Shown in pieces: positions 17,491 through 25,487 of a stretch of 64,000 nt of DNA (its first letter is position 1; the number at the start of each line of letters is the position of its first letter). Below the pieces are notes generated by a model. The model did no database searches and was not told the DNA's origin. It was given only the letters and a program-made list of their open reading frames with translations. The stretch lies in assembly GCF_047121295.1 (NCBI RefSeq), contig NZ_CP139447.1, positions 3,472,001-3,536,000 on the forward strand, written 5' to 3'. The DNA comes from Longispora sp047121295 (lineage in GTDB: Bacteria > Actinomycetota > Actinomycetes > Mycobacteriales > Micromonosporaceae). Made by a program: the position numbers and the translations under genes.

Positions 17491-18126
17491 GTGCGGATTC
17501 GAGCGGTCACCCCGGAACTCCTCGTCACCGAGCTCGCGGACAGGATCGCCTCCGCCCCGCCCGACCGCTGGGTCCGGGTCGCCCTCGACGGCGCGCCGGC
17601 CGCCCACCCCGAGCGCCTGGCCGACGATCTCGTCGCCCCGCTCCGGCTGCGCGGCCGGGCCGCGCTCCGGGTGTCGGCGGCGGACTTCCTCCGCCCGGCC
17701 TCGCTGCGGTACGAGTTCGGCCGCGCCGACCCCGACTCCTACTACTCCGACTGGCTGGACGCCCGGGCACTGAACCGGGAGGTGCTCGACCCGCTCGCCG
17801 AGGGCGGCACCGGCCGGGTGCTGTCGGCGTTGTGGGACGCGGCGGCCGACCGCGCGACGCGCACGCCCTACCAGGAGCTGGCCCCGGGCGGGGTCGTCCT
17901 GGTGGACGGCGCGCTGCTGCTCGGCCAGGGCCTGTCCTTCGACGTGGCCGTGCACCTGTGGCTGTCGCCGGGCGCGCTGGCCCGGCACACCCCGGCGGCG
18001 GAACACTGGACGCTGCCGGCGTTCGCCCGGTACGAGGACGAGGTCGGGCCGACCGGGTTCGCCGACCTGGTGGTCCGGATGGACGACCCGCGCCGCCCGG
18101 CGGTGTTCGGCCCGCTCGCGGACTGA
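17491..18126 (+). CDS. Uridine-kinase-like protein lacking a P-loop
   Basis: A 211-aa protein recognisably related to uridine kinase/NMP kinases in overall wording (VSADDF-like VSAADFLRPASLR, YYSDWLD, VLVDGALLLG), but the position of the Walker A loop reads ALDGAPAAHPERLAD, with no GxxxxGK[ST]. It therefore probably cannot bind ATP in the usual way. Similar short, P-loop-less forms are, to my recollection, widespread in actinomycetes and usually annotated as uridine kinase. Its role is unknown. CATGAT lies 6 nt before the GTG start (leaderless pattern). Confidence 0.72.
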   Translation: MRIRAVTPELLVTELADRIASAPPDRWVRVALDGAPAAHPERLADDLVAPLRLRGRAALRVSAADFLRPASLRYEFGRADPDSYYSDWLDARALNREVLDPLAEGGTGRVLSALWDAAADRATRTPYQELAPGGVVLVDGALLLGQGLSFDVAVHLWLSPGALARHTPAAEHWTLPAFARYEDEVGPTGFADLVVRMDDPRRPAVFGPLAD

Positions 18127-18299
18127 CCCGCGCGGGCACGCCGACGACCGGTGGAACCCGGGGCAGGTGTCGCCGTAACCGTCGAAAAGGGGTTTTCAGG
18201 CGCTGGCACGGGCTGGGTGCCACGGCTCCTGGGGATATGTCCATGCGGGACAACCCTGGAGCGTGCCCTGAGAGGCTCTGGCCGCCAACCGTGCGCGCT

Positions 18300-18372
<73 letters not shown>

Positions 18373-18410
18373 GGCCATCGCCGTGGGACAACCTGGGGCG
18401 GAGATCTATC

Positions 18411-18423
18411 AGGAAGCCTTCCT
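18411..18423. promoter_or_regulatory. CsnR/ROK-type operator candidate upstream of the GH20 gene
   Basis: AGGAAGCCTTCCT is a perfect palindrome about a central base and is followed by ATCCAAT. The core and tail match the sites at 20214 and 28869 (tail ATCTAA). It lies 47 bp upstream of the hexosaminidase start. Confidence 0.6.
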
Positions 18424-18469
18424 ATCCAATACCCTCGATGGCACCACCTCACCCCTCCGGAGGGCCACG

Positions 18470-20152
18470 ATGAGATCCAGAATCCCGTTAGTCCTGCTCG
18501 CGGCGCTGGTCGCCACGGCCGGCGCGGCGGGCCCCGCCCTCGCCGCCCCCGCGCCGGACCGGCAGCACCCCGGGACCCGCAACGCCGCGCCCGCGAACGG
18601 CTGGGACGCCGCCACCGCCCTGGCCTCGGACGCGTCGGACGCCGAGACCGCCAAGGCCGCCCGCCCCCTCGCCGCCACCAGCCGCATGCGGACCCTCGTC
18701 CCGGTCCCGGTCACCGTCCAACCCGCCACCGGCGCCGACTACCCCCTCACCTCCGCCACCCGGATCCACGCCGACCCCGGCGCCGAGGCCACCGCCGCCT
18801 ACCTGGCCGGCGTCCTCCGCCCGTCCACCGGCTACCCCCTCCCGGTCCAGCCTGCCCCCGGCGGCGGTATCGAGCTGCTGCTCACCGGCGCGGACCCGAG
18901 CGTCGGGGACGAGGGCTACCAGCTCGACGTGACCGCGACGAAGGTCGTCCTGCGGGCCCGGACCGCCGCCGGCCTGTTCGAGGGCGTGCAGACGCTGCGC
19001 CAACTGCTGCCGGCGAAGGTCGAGAGCCCGACCGTCCAGTCCGGCCCGTGGCCGGTGGCCGGCGGGCACATCGTGGACCATCCCCGGTACGCGTACCGGG
19101 GCGCGATGCTCGACGTCGCCCGGCACTTCCGCCCGGTGGCCGACGTCGAGCGCTACATCGACGAGGTGGCCCGCTACAAGATCAATTATCTGCACCTGCA
19201 CCTGACGGACGACCAGGGCTGGCGGCTGGTCATCAACAGCTGGCCGCGCCTGGCGACGTACGGCGGCAGTACCCAGGTCGGCGGCGGCCCCGGCGGGTAC
19301 TACACCCAGGCCGACTACGCCGCGATCGTCGCGTACGCGCAGGCCAGGCATATCACGGTCGTTCCCGAGGTGGACATGCCCGGGCACACCAACGCGGCCC
19401 TGGCCTCCTACGCCGAGCTGAACTGCGACGGCAAGGCCCCGCCGCTGTACACCGGGGTGGACGTCGGGTTCAGCACCCTGTGCGTGAACAAGGAGCTGAC
19501 CTACCGGTTCATCGAGGACGTGGTGACGGAGCTGGCCGCGCTGACCCCCGGCCCGTACCTGCACCTCGGCGGGGACGAGGCCACCTCGACCACGCCGGCG
19601 GACTACGCGACGTTCGTCAACCGGGTGCAGGCCATCGCCCAGGCGCACGGCAAGATCGTGCTCGGCTGGCACGACATGGTGCACGCGACCCCGCTGCCGA
19701 GCACCGTGGCCCAGTACTGGGGGACCGAGACCACCGACGCCCAGGTCGCGGCTGCCGCCAAGAAGGGCACGAAGCTCATCATGTCCCCGGCGAGCAGGGC
19801 GTACCTGGACATGAAGTACACCGCGAGCACCCCGCTCGGCCAGGACTGGGCCGGGCTGATCGAGGTGAGGACCGCCTACAACTGGGAGCCGACCACGTTC
19901 CTCAGGGACGTCCCGGCGGCGGCCGTGTACGGGATCGAGGCGCCGATCTGGACGGAGACCCTGAAGACCCAGCGCGACGTCGAGTACATGGCGTTCCCGA
20001 GGCTGCCGGCGCTCGCCGAGCTGGGCTGGTCGCCGAAGTCCACCCACGACTGGAACGCCTTCAAGGTGCGGCTCGGCGCGCAGGGCCCGCGCTGGAAGGC
20101 GGCCGGCGTCACGTACTACCGCTCGCCCCAGGTGCCCTGGGCGACATCCTGA
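18470..20152 (+). CDS. Secreted GH20 beta-N-acetylhexosaminidase
   Basis: A 560-aa exported enzyme that removes terminal GlcNAc (or GalNAc) from chitooligosaccharides or glycans. A signal peptide ends near residue 25 (GPALAAP). After a spacer comes the GH20b domain (about 75-195) and the GH20 barrel, with YRGAMLDVARHF, HLHLTDDQGW and the catalytic Asp369-Glu370 pair in HLGGDEAT. The length matches single-module actinomycete GH20 enzymes; no carbohydrate-binding module is seen. ATG 18470 is chosen because GGAGG lies 7 nt upstream and the signal peptide starts there. It belongs with the chitosanase and exo-glucosaminidase downstream, sharing the same type of operator. Confidence 0.92.
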   Translation: MRSRIPLVLLAALVATAGAAGPALAAPAPDRQHPGTRNAAPANGWDAATALASDASDAETAKAARPLAATSRMRTLVPVPVTVQPATGADYPLTSATRIHADPGAEATAAYLAGVLRPSTGYPLPVQPAPGGGIELLLTGADPSVGDEGYQLDVTATKVVLRARTAAGLFEGVQTLRQLLPAKVESPTVQSGPWPVAGGHIVDHPRYAYRGAMLDVARHFRPVADVERYIDEVARYKINYLHLHLTDDQGWRLVINSWPRLATYGGSTQVGGGPGGYYTQADYAAIVAYAQARHITVVPEVDMPGHTNAALASYAELNCDGKAPPLYTGVDVGFSTLCVNKELTYRFIEDVVTELAALTPGPYLHLGGDEATSTTPADYATFVNRVQAIAQAHGKIVLGWHDMVHATPLPSTVAQYWGTETTDAQVAAAAKKGTKLIMSPASRAYLDMKYTASTPLGQDWAGLIEVRTAYNWEPTTFLRDVPAAAVYGIEAPIWTETLKTQRDVEYMAFPRLPALAELGWSPKSTHDWNAFKVRLGAQGPRWKAAGVTYYRSPQVPWATS

Positions 20153-20163
20153 CAGATCAGCAC

Positions 20164-20192
20164 TTGACCAACTAAATCGATGATTGTAGGTT
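20164..20192 (+). promoter_or_regulatory. Promoter of the chitosanase gene
   Basis: TTGACC (20164-20169), a 17-bp spacer, and TAGGTT (20187-20192) make a good vegetative promoter. Transcription should start near 20199, just before the operator at 20214. Confidence 0.65.
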
Positions 20193-20213
20193 GAGCGGCG
20201 CGGGGGATCGGAA

Positions 20214-20232
20214 AGGTAACCTACCTATCTAA
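20214..20232. promoter_or_regulatory. CsnR/ROK-type operator candidate upstream of the chitosanase gene
   Basis: AGGTAACCTACCTATCTAA lies immediately downstream of the predicted transcription start and ends 2 bp before the ribosome site. It matches the reverse complement of the site before the GH2 operon at 17 of 19 or more positions by eye. Confidence 0.65.
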
Positions 20233-20244
20233 GTGGAGGTCCCC

Positions 20245-20922
20245 ATGCGTCGACCCGGACTCGCGGCACTCACCCTCGCGGCGGTGACCGTGCCCCTGCT
20301 GGCCGTCCCCGCGACGACCGCCTCGGCCGGCACCCTCGCCGGCCCGACCGCCGCCCAGCTGCTGGCCCGGGCCGGGCAGGGCTGCACCGTGGTGTCGCAC
20401 GGCAAGTACGCCACCGACGACGACACGTCGGCCACCGTCAACATCTGCAAGGCCGGCTCCGCGTTCGTCTGGAAGGCCGACCTGGACGTCGACTGCGACG
20501 GCGTGCAGACCAGCCACTGCAACCACAGCACGGATCCGTGGTACCAGAACCAGACGTCGTTTGAGACCTCGAAGGGCAGGTCGTTCACGGCCGACGTCAC
20601 GCACTACTTCGTGATCCCGCTGCCCAGCTCGCGGTTCAACTACAAGAACAACGGGATCAAGCCCGGCAGCGTCGCCGCGGTCATCTACAACAACAAGGTC
20701 GTCTACGCGGTCTTCGCCGACGAGGGCCCCAGCAACATCATCGGCGAGGCCTCCTACGCCACGGCCCAGGCCCTGGGCATCAACCCGGACCCGGCCAACG
20801 GGGGCGTCGACTCCGGCGTCACCTACATCGTCTTCCCCGGCCAGGTGCCGAGCCCGGTGGAGACCAACAGCGCCATCGACAGCAAGGGCGCGGCGGCGGC
20901 GACCGCCTTCGTGAACAGCTAG
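20245..20922 (+). CDS. Secreted GH75 chitosanase
   Basis: A 225-aa exported endo-chitosanase that would cut internal bonds of chitosan. A signal peptide ends near residue 28 (TTASAGT). The family hallmarks KADLDVDCDGVQT and FADEGPSNIIGEAS are present; Asp159 and Glu168 keep the nine-residue spacing of the catalytic pair reported for fungal GH75 chitosanase. Length is normal. ATG 20245 follows GGAGG by 5 nt; a GTG at 20233 lies before the ribosome site and is unlikely. It has its own promoter and operator and is followed by a strong hairpin terminator. Products would feed the exo-glucosaminidase and importer encoded nearby. Confidence 0.93.
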   Translation: MRRPGLAALTLAAVTVPLLAVPATTASAGTLAGPTAAQLLARAGQGCTVVSHGKYATDDDTSATVNICKAGSAFVWKADLDVDCDGVQTSHCNHSTDPWYQNQTSFETSKGRSFTADVTHYFVIPLPSSRFNYKNNGIKPGSVAAVIYNNKVVYAVFADEGPSNIIGEASYATAQALGINPDPANGGVDSGVTYIVFPGQVPSPVETNSAIDSKGAAAATAFVNS

Positions 20923-20927
20923 CACGC

Positions 20928-20951
20928 GGGGCGGGCCACACGGCCCGCCCC
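20928..20951 (+). terminator. Hairpin terminator after the chitosanase gene
   Basis: GGGGCGGGCC, loop ACAC, GGCCCGCCCC: a perfect 10-bp stem six bases after the stop codon. No U-tract, as usual in actinomycetes. Confidence 0.7.
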
Positions 20952-21080
20952 ACCATCAAACCCAGATCAACCCCATCATGTGTTACGGCGGGGCGTCCCC
21001 GACAGCGTCGGCCCTGGATCCCGGGGCGATCGTCACGCACCCCCGGGCGCGGGGGATCACCCGGTCGTGCGGGGCGGCGG

Positions 21081-22373
21081 TCAGAACGCCGGCCGCCCCA
21101 GCCGGGCGAACAACGCCTCGCGGGCCGCCGACAGCGACGCCTCCAGCGCCCCGAACAGCACCGCGTCGTCCTCCACCCCGGTCACCGCGATCGGGGTCCG
21201 CAGCTCGCCGATCTCGCCCAGCGACGCCTCCACGGCCGCCCGGAGCGGATCGGCCCCCGCCTGCGCCACCTCCCCGGCGAGGACCACCAACGGCGGGTCG
21301 AGCACGGCCACGACGGCGGCCAGCCCGACGGCGATCCGCGCCGCGAGCACCCCGACGAACGCCCGGCCCCGCCCGGCGGCGTCGTCCCCGACCCCGCCCA
21401 GCGCCGCGCCTCCGGCCGTCCCCACGGAGCCGGCGTCCCCCGCCCCGCCCAGCGCCGCGCCTCCGGCCGTGCCCTCCGAGCCGGCACCCGCGACGGCCTC
21501 CACCGCCAACGCCACGGCATCGTGCGGCGTCTGCGCCACGAACCCGTACTCCGCCGCCAACGCCACCACCGCCGGCCCGCCCACCAGCTCCTCATAGTCC
21601 GGCCGGCGCTCGGCCCCGGGCATCCCGACCGGCATGTACCCGATCTCCCCGGCCCCCTGCCGCGCGCCCCGCAGCAGCGTCCCGCCGAGGTCGATGGCCA
21701 GGCCGACGCCCTCCCCGAGCCACAGCATCGCGAACCCGGCCGAGGGGTCGGCGGCGGCCGCGCCCCGGTGCCGCTCGGCGACGGCCGCGAGGTTCACGTC
21801 GTTGTCGACGTGCGCGGCCCGGTACGCCCGGCGCACCTCGCCCAGCAGCCCCGGCCGGTCCCAGCCGGGCACGTGGATGTGCCGGACCATGTCGGTGCGT
21901 TCGTCGTAGGAGCCGGGGATCGCGAACTGCACGTGGTCGAGCTGGTCGACCCGCAGCCCGGCCCGCCGGCACGCCTCCTCGACGGCACCGGTGACGGCCG
22001 TGGCCGCGTCGGTACCCCCGAAGTCGACGTCGATCTCGATCCGGGCCCGCAGCGCGCCCGACAGGTCGCACACGGCGGCGGCGATCGTGGAGGCCTTGCG
22101 CACGGACACGGCCGCCGCGTAGGCCGCCTCCGGGTTCGCGGCGTAGATCTCCGCCGTGGGCCCGGGCCCGCCGCCCTGGGTGCGGCCGACCGTGAGCGCC
22201 AGGCCGGCGTCCTGGAGCCGGCGCAGCACCTCGGAGGTGGACGGCTTGGACAGGCCGATCAGCGCGCGCAGGTCGGCCCTGGTCAACGGGCCGCTCTCGA
22301 GCAGGTGCGCGAGTGCCGCGGACTCGTTGATGGCGCCCAGGAGCCGGGACGAGCCAGAGACCCTAGCCATCAT
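21081..22373 (-). CDS. ROK-family transcriptional regulator of the chitosan locus
   Basis: A 430-aa regulator: N-terminal winged helix (about residues 15-75, LTRADLRALIGLSKPSTSEVLRRL) followed by a ROK sugar-binding/kinase-fold domain with DVNLAAVAERHRG and an AGEIGYMPV segment. The zinc-binding CxCGxxGCxE motif usual in ROK proteins is absent. The kinase-like ATP motif also looks degenerate, so it is a regulator. It is the last gene of the operon that begins with the GH2 enzyme (39-bp gap after the second permease gene), so it is probably autoregulated. It resembles in context CsnR of Streptomyces lividans, a ROK repressor of chitosanase genes. It contains a 17-aa tandem duplication near residue 300. 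Confidence 0.87.
   Translation of the reverse strand: MMARVSGSSRLLGAINESAALAHLLESGPLTRADLRALIGLSKPSTSEVLRRLQDAGLALTVGRTQGGGPGPTAEIYAANPEAAYAAAVSVRKASTIAAAVCDLSGALRARIEIDVDFGGTDAATAVTGAVEEACRRAGLRVDQLDHVQFAIPGSYDERTDMVRHIHVPGWDRPGLLGEVRRAYRAAHVDNDVNLAAVAERHRGAAAADPSAGFAMLWLGEGVGLAIDLGGTLLRGARQGAGEIGYMPVGMPGAERRPDYEELVGGPAVVALAAEYGFVAQTPHDAVALAVEAVAGAGSEGTAGGAALGGAGDAGSVGTAGGAALGGVGDDAAGRGRAFVGVLAARIAVGLAAVVAVLDPPLVVLAGEVAQAGADPLRAAVEASLGEIGELRTPIAVTGVEDDAVLFGALEASLSAAREALFARLGRPAF
21392..21493. repeat. 51-bp tandem duplication inside the ROK regulator gene
   Basis: A 28-bp block at 21392-21419 recurs exactly at 21443-21470, and the surrounding sequence is similar over a 51-bp period. In protein this gives two copies of GTAGGAALGG-x-GD, a flexible insert within the effector domain. 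Confidence 0.85.
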
Positions 22374-22412
22374 GCCGCCTTCGTCGGTAACGGAGTGTGG
22401 AGCAACAGTGTC

Positions 22413-23249
22413 TCAGCCCTTCACCGAGGCCGCAGCCAGCCCGTCGACCACATATCGCTGGAAGGCCAGGGCGAGCAGCACCGGCGGCAGGGTGGCCAGC
22501 ACCCCGCCGGCGGCGACGAGCCCGAAGTCGGCACTGTAGCGGCCGGTGAACTCGGCGATCGCGACCGGCACCGTCTTGGCCTCGGGGGTGGCCGTGAAGA
22601 TCAGCGCGTAGAGGAACTCGTCCCAGGACATCAGGAACGTGAACATCATCGTCGCGAACAGCCCCGGCCGGGCCACCGGCAGCACGACCCGCAGCAGGGC
22701 CCCGAGCCGGCTGCACCCGTCGACCCGGGCGGCCTCCTCCAGCTCCACCGGCAGCGAGAGGAACTGGTTCGTCATGATCCACAGTACGAACGGCGTGGTG
22801 AACGACGTGTACACCACGATCAGCCCGATCTTGCTGTCGAGCAGCTGGAGCTGGGTGAGCACCAGGTAGAGCGGGATGAGCAGCGCGATCGGGGGCAGCA
22901 TGTACGCGATCAGGAACGCCACCATCGTGCTCCGCCGGAACCGGAACCGCAGCCGGGCCAGGGCGTAGCCGCCCAGCACCCCGATGACCATGGACACCGC
23001 GACCGTGCCGAGGGCGACGATCACGCTGTTGCCCATCGACTGGCGGAACAGCCCGGCCACGTCGGAGCCGTCGGAGTTCGCGATCGCGTCGTACCGCGAC
23101 CAGGTCGGGTGCTCGGGGATCCAGTGCAGCGGCCGGGCGAGCAGGTCGCGGGGCTCGGACACGCTGGCGATGACGAGCCAGGCCAGCGGGGCGAGGAACA
23201 CCACGGCCACGAACGCGGCGGCGGCGTGGATGAAGATCTTGTACCTCAC
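22413..23249 (-). CDS. Sugar ABC transporter permease (MalG type)
   Basis: A 278-aa inner-membrane subunit of a carbohydrate importer with six hydrophobic segments. The coupling motif EEAARVDGCSRLGALLRVVLP (EAA loop) is near residue 185. The GTG start at 23249 overlaps the stop of the first permease gene (GTGA). It works with the upstream permease and lipoprotein; no ATPase gene is present, so a shared MsiK-like ATPase elsewhere is expected, as in most actinomycete sugar importers. Confidence 0.92.
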   Translation of the reverse strand: MRYKIFIHAAAAFVAVVFLAPLAWLVIASVSEPRDLLARPLHWIPEHPTWSRYDAIANSDGSDVAGLFRQSMGNSVIVALGTVAVSMVIGVLGGYALARLRFRFRRSTMVAFLIAYMLPPIALLIPLYLVLTQLQLLDSKIGLIVVYTSFTTPFVLWIMTNQFLSLPVELEEAARVDGCSRLGALLRVVLPVARPGLFATMMFTFLMSWDEFLYALIFTATPEAKTVPVAIAEFTGRYSADFGLVAAGGVLATLPPVLLALAFQRYVVDGLAAASVKG

Positions 23250-24196
23250 AGCAGAGCCCCCCTCTTGCGCAGCGTCCGCAGATACACCACGGACAGCACC
23301 AGCACCACGGCCGTGACCAGGTACGACAGCGCCGAACCGTAGCCGAGCCGCTGGTCGGAGAACGCCCGGACATAGGTGTAGAACGCCACGGTCTGCGTGC
23401 CGCTCGCCGGGCCGCCGCCGGTGACGATGTAGACGATGTCGAAGATGCGCACCGTGTCGATGGTGCGCAGGACGAGCACGATCACGATGCTCGGCACCAG
23501 CATCGGCACCGTGATGGAGAAGAAGGACCGGATCGGGCCGGCGCCGTCGATCCGGGCCGCCTCGTACAGGTCGGACGGGATGTTCTGCAGGCCCGCCAGG
23601 AGCAGGAACGCCACCAGGGAGGTGTTCTTCCAGACGTCGGCGGCCATCACCATGTTCAGGGCGAGGAACGGGTCGGACCCCAGCCACGACCTGTACTCGT
23701 CCATCAGCCCCAGCTGGGTCAGCACCGCGTTCAGCGCGCCGTACTGCCCGGAGAAGATGTACCGCCACATCGCGCCCGACACGATCGTCGGCAGCGCCCA
23801 CGGCACGATCACGATGGCCCGGAACAGCCACCGGGCGCGCAGCGGTGCGTTGAGCAGCAGCGCGATGCCCACCCCGAAGACGACCTCGAAGAAGATGGAG
23901 GTCACGGAGAAGTACGAGGTCTGCCACACGGCCCGCCAGAACCCGGGGTCGCCCAGGGCCTCGACGTAGTTGGACACCCCGACGAACGGGGTGCTGTCGT
24001 CCAGCGGCCCGTCCACGTCCAGCACGGATGTGACGAGGGTGCGCACGACGGGGTAGACGACGACGCCGAACACGACGAACGCGGCCGGCAGCAGCAGGTA
24101 GAACGCGAAGCGGGCCTCGCCCCGCCCCGCACGGGAGGGACGCACGGGCGTCTCCTTCGCGCGGGGCGGGGCGGGCCGGTTGAGCTGATCCGTCAC
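23246..24196 (-). CDS. Sugar ABC transporter permease (MalF type)
   Basis: A 316-aa membrane subunit of the same importer with six main hydrophobic segments and the EAA loop YEAARIDGAGPIRSFFSITVP near residue 215. The GTG start at 24196 overlaps the binding-protein stop by 4 bp. Together with the second permease and the lipoprotein it forms a CUT1-type oligosaccharide importer, here probably for glucosamine oligomers given the neighbouring enzymes (inference). Confidence 0.92.
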   Translation of the reverse strand: MTDQLNRPAPPRAKETPVRPSRAGRGEARFAFYLLLPAAFVVFGVVVYPVVRTLVTSVLDVDGPLDDSTPFVGVSNYVEALGDPGFWRAVWQTSYFSVTSIFFEVVFGVGIALLLNAPLRARWLFRAIVIVPWALPTIVSGAMWRYIFSGQYGALNAVLTQLGLMDEYRSWLGSDPFLALNMVMAADVWKNTSLVAFLLLAGLQNIPSDLYEAARIDGAGPIRSFFSITVPMLVPSIVIVLVLRTIDTVRIFDIVYIVTGGGPASGTQTVAFYTYVRAFSDQRLGYGSALSYLVTAVVLVLSVVYLRTLRKRGALL

Positions 24197-25461
24197 TTGA
24201 GCTCGCTCGCGGCGGCGGCTGCGGCGTCGTCGAGCGCCTTCTGGACGGGCTTGCGGCCCAGCAGGGCGTTGGAGATCTCGCCCTGGAGGATCTGCGACAC
24301 GGCGTTGTAGTGGTTCACGCCGGGCCGCAGGATCAGCGAGTCGAGCTCGGCCTTCGCGGCGGCCACGGTCTCCGGGCTCGTCGCGACGACCGTGTCCTTG
24401 GTGTAGGAGGCCTTCCACACCGGCAGGGAGCTCTTCGCGTACTGCTCCTGGACCGCCGCGCTCGTCAGGTGCTGGATGAGCTTCCAGGCGTCGTCGGCCT
24501 TCTTGGAGGTCGCCGGGATCGCCAGCGCCATCGACCCGTTGCACCCGGGCCGCTTGCCGCCGTCGCCGGCCGGGGTCTGGCCGATGGTGACCTTGCCCTT
24601 GACCTTGCTCTCCTTCTCGTCCTGGGTCTTGGCCCACATGAACGTCCAGTTCAGCGCGAACGACGCGTCGCCGTTGGGGAACGCCTTGGCCACGTCGTCC
24701 TCCAGGCTCTCCATCGAGGCCGGGTTGCTCAGCCCCTCGTCGAGGGTGGACTTCATGAACTCCAGGGCCTTGACCCCGCCCCCGGTGTTGAACGCCGGCT
24801 TGCCGGCGGCGTCGAGGAACGTGCCGCCGAACGCGCCGAGCAGCTGGGTGTAGTCGCAGATCACGGCCTCGGTCTGCTTCCAGCTCCAGATCAGGGGGTA
24901 CTTCACCACCCCCTTGGCCTTGATCGCGCGGGCCGCCTCGACCACGCCGGACCAGGTGGTCGGCGGGGTCGGGGCGAGCCCGGCACGGGTGAGGTGCTCG
25001 GTGTTGGAGTACAGGTACTTGGCGTCCAGGATCCACGGCACGCCGTAGAACTTGTCCTTGTAGACGGCCGTGGACAGCGCCCCTTCGAGCATCTGGGTCT
25101 TCCACTCGGCCGGCACCCGGGGGGTGATGTCGGCGATGAGCTTCTTCTCCGCGAACTCGGGGGGCCAGATCACGTCGATGAGGACCACGTCGAAGGTGCC
25201 GGCCGGGGCGGCCGCGACGATCTTGTCGCGGAGCGCCTCGTACGCCACGAAGGTTTTGTTGATCTTGATCTTCGGGTTGTCCTTCTCGAACAGCGCCACC
25301 ATCGCCGAGATGTCCTCCTCGGAGTACCCGGCCTGCTGCATGAACAGCACGTTCAGGGTGCCCTCGGCCGATCCCGAGGACGTGCCGCAGGCGGCGAGGG
25401 CAGCGCCGACGCCCGTGAGCCCGATCGCGCTCAGGACGGTGCGCCGTGACCAGTTGTCCAT
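24193..25461 (-). CDS. Sugar-binding lipoprotein of the chitosan-locus ABC importer
   Basis: A 422-aa extracytoplasmic receptor of the MalE/CUT1 class. The signal has a twin-arginine look (WSRRTVLSAIG) and ends in lipobox LAAC (Cys25), so it may be Tat-exported before lipid attachment. The body contains the family patterns YGVPWILDAKYLYSNTEHL and NGDASFALNWTFMWA. It starts 26 bp after the GH2 gene stop, so it belongs to the same operon. The likely ligand is a glucosamine oligosaccharide, by context and by similarity of layout to csnEFG of Streptomyces; not proven. Confidence 0.9.
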   Translation of the reverse strand: MDNWSRRTVLSAIGLTGVGAALAACGTSSGSAEGTLNVLFMQQAGYSEEDISAMVALFEKDNPKIKINKTFVAYEALRDKIVAAAPAGTFDVVLIDVIWPPEFAEKKLIADITPRVPAEWKTQMLEGALSTAVYKDKFYGVPWILDAKYLYSNTEHLTRAGLAPTPPTTWSGVVEAARAIKAKGVVKYPLIWSWKQTEAVICDYTQLLGAFGGTFLDAAGKPAFNTGGGVKALEFMKSTLDEGLSNPASMESLEDDVAKAFPNGDASFALNWTFMWAKTQDEKESKVKGKVTIGQTPAGDGGKRPGCNGSMALAIPATSKKADDAWKLIQHLTSAAVQEQYAKSSLPVWKASYTKDTVVATSPETVAAAKAELDSLILRPGVNHYNAVSQILQGEISNALLGRKPVQKALDDAAAAAASELK

Positions 25462-25487
25462 CTAGTACTCCAGAAATGTGCGGGTGG

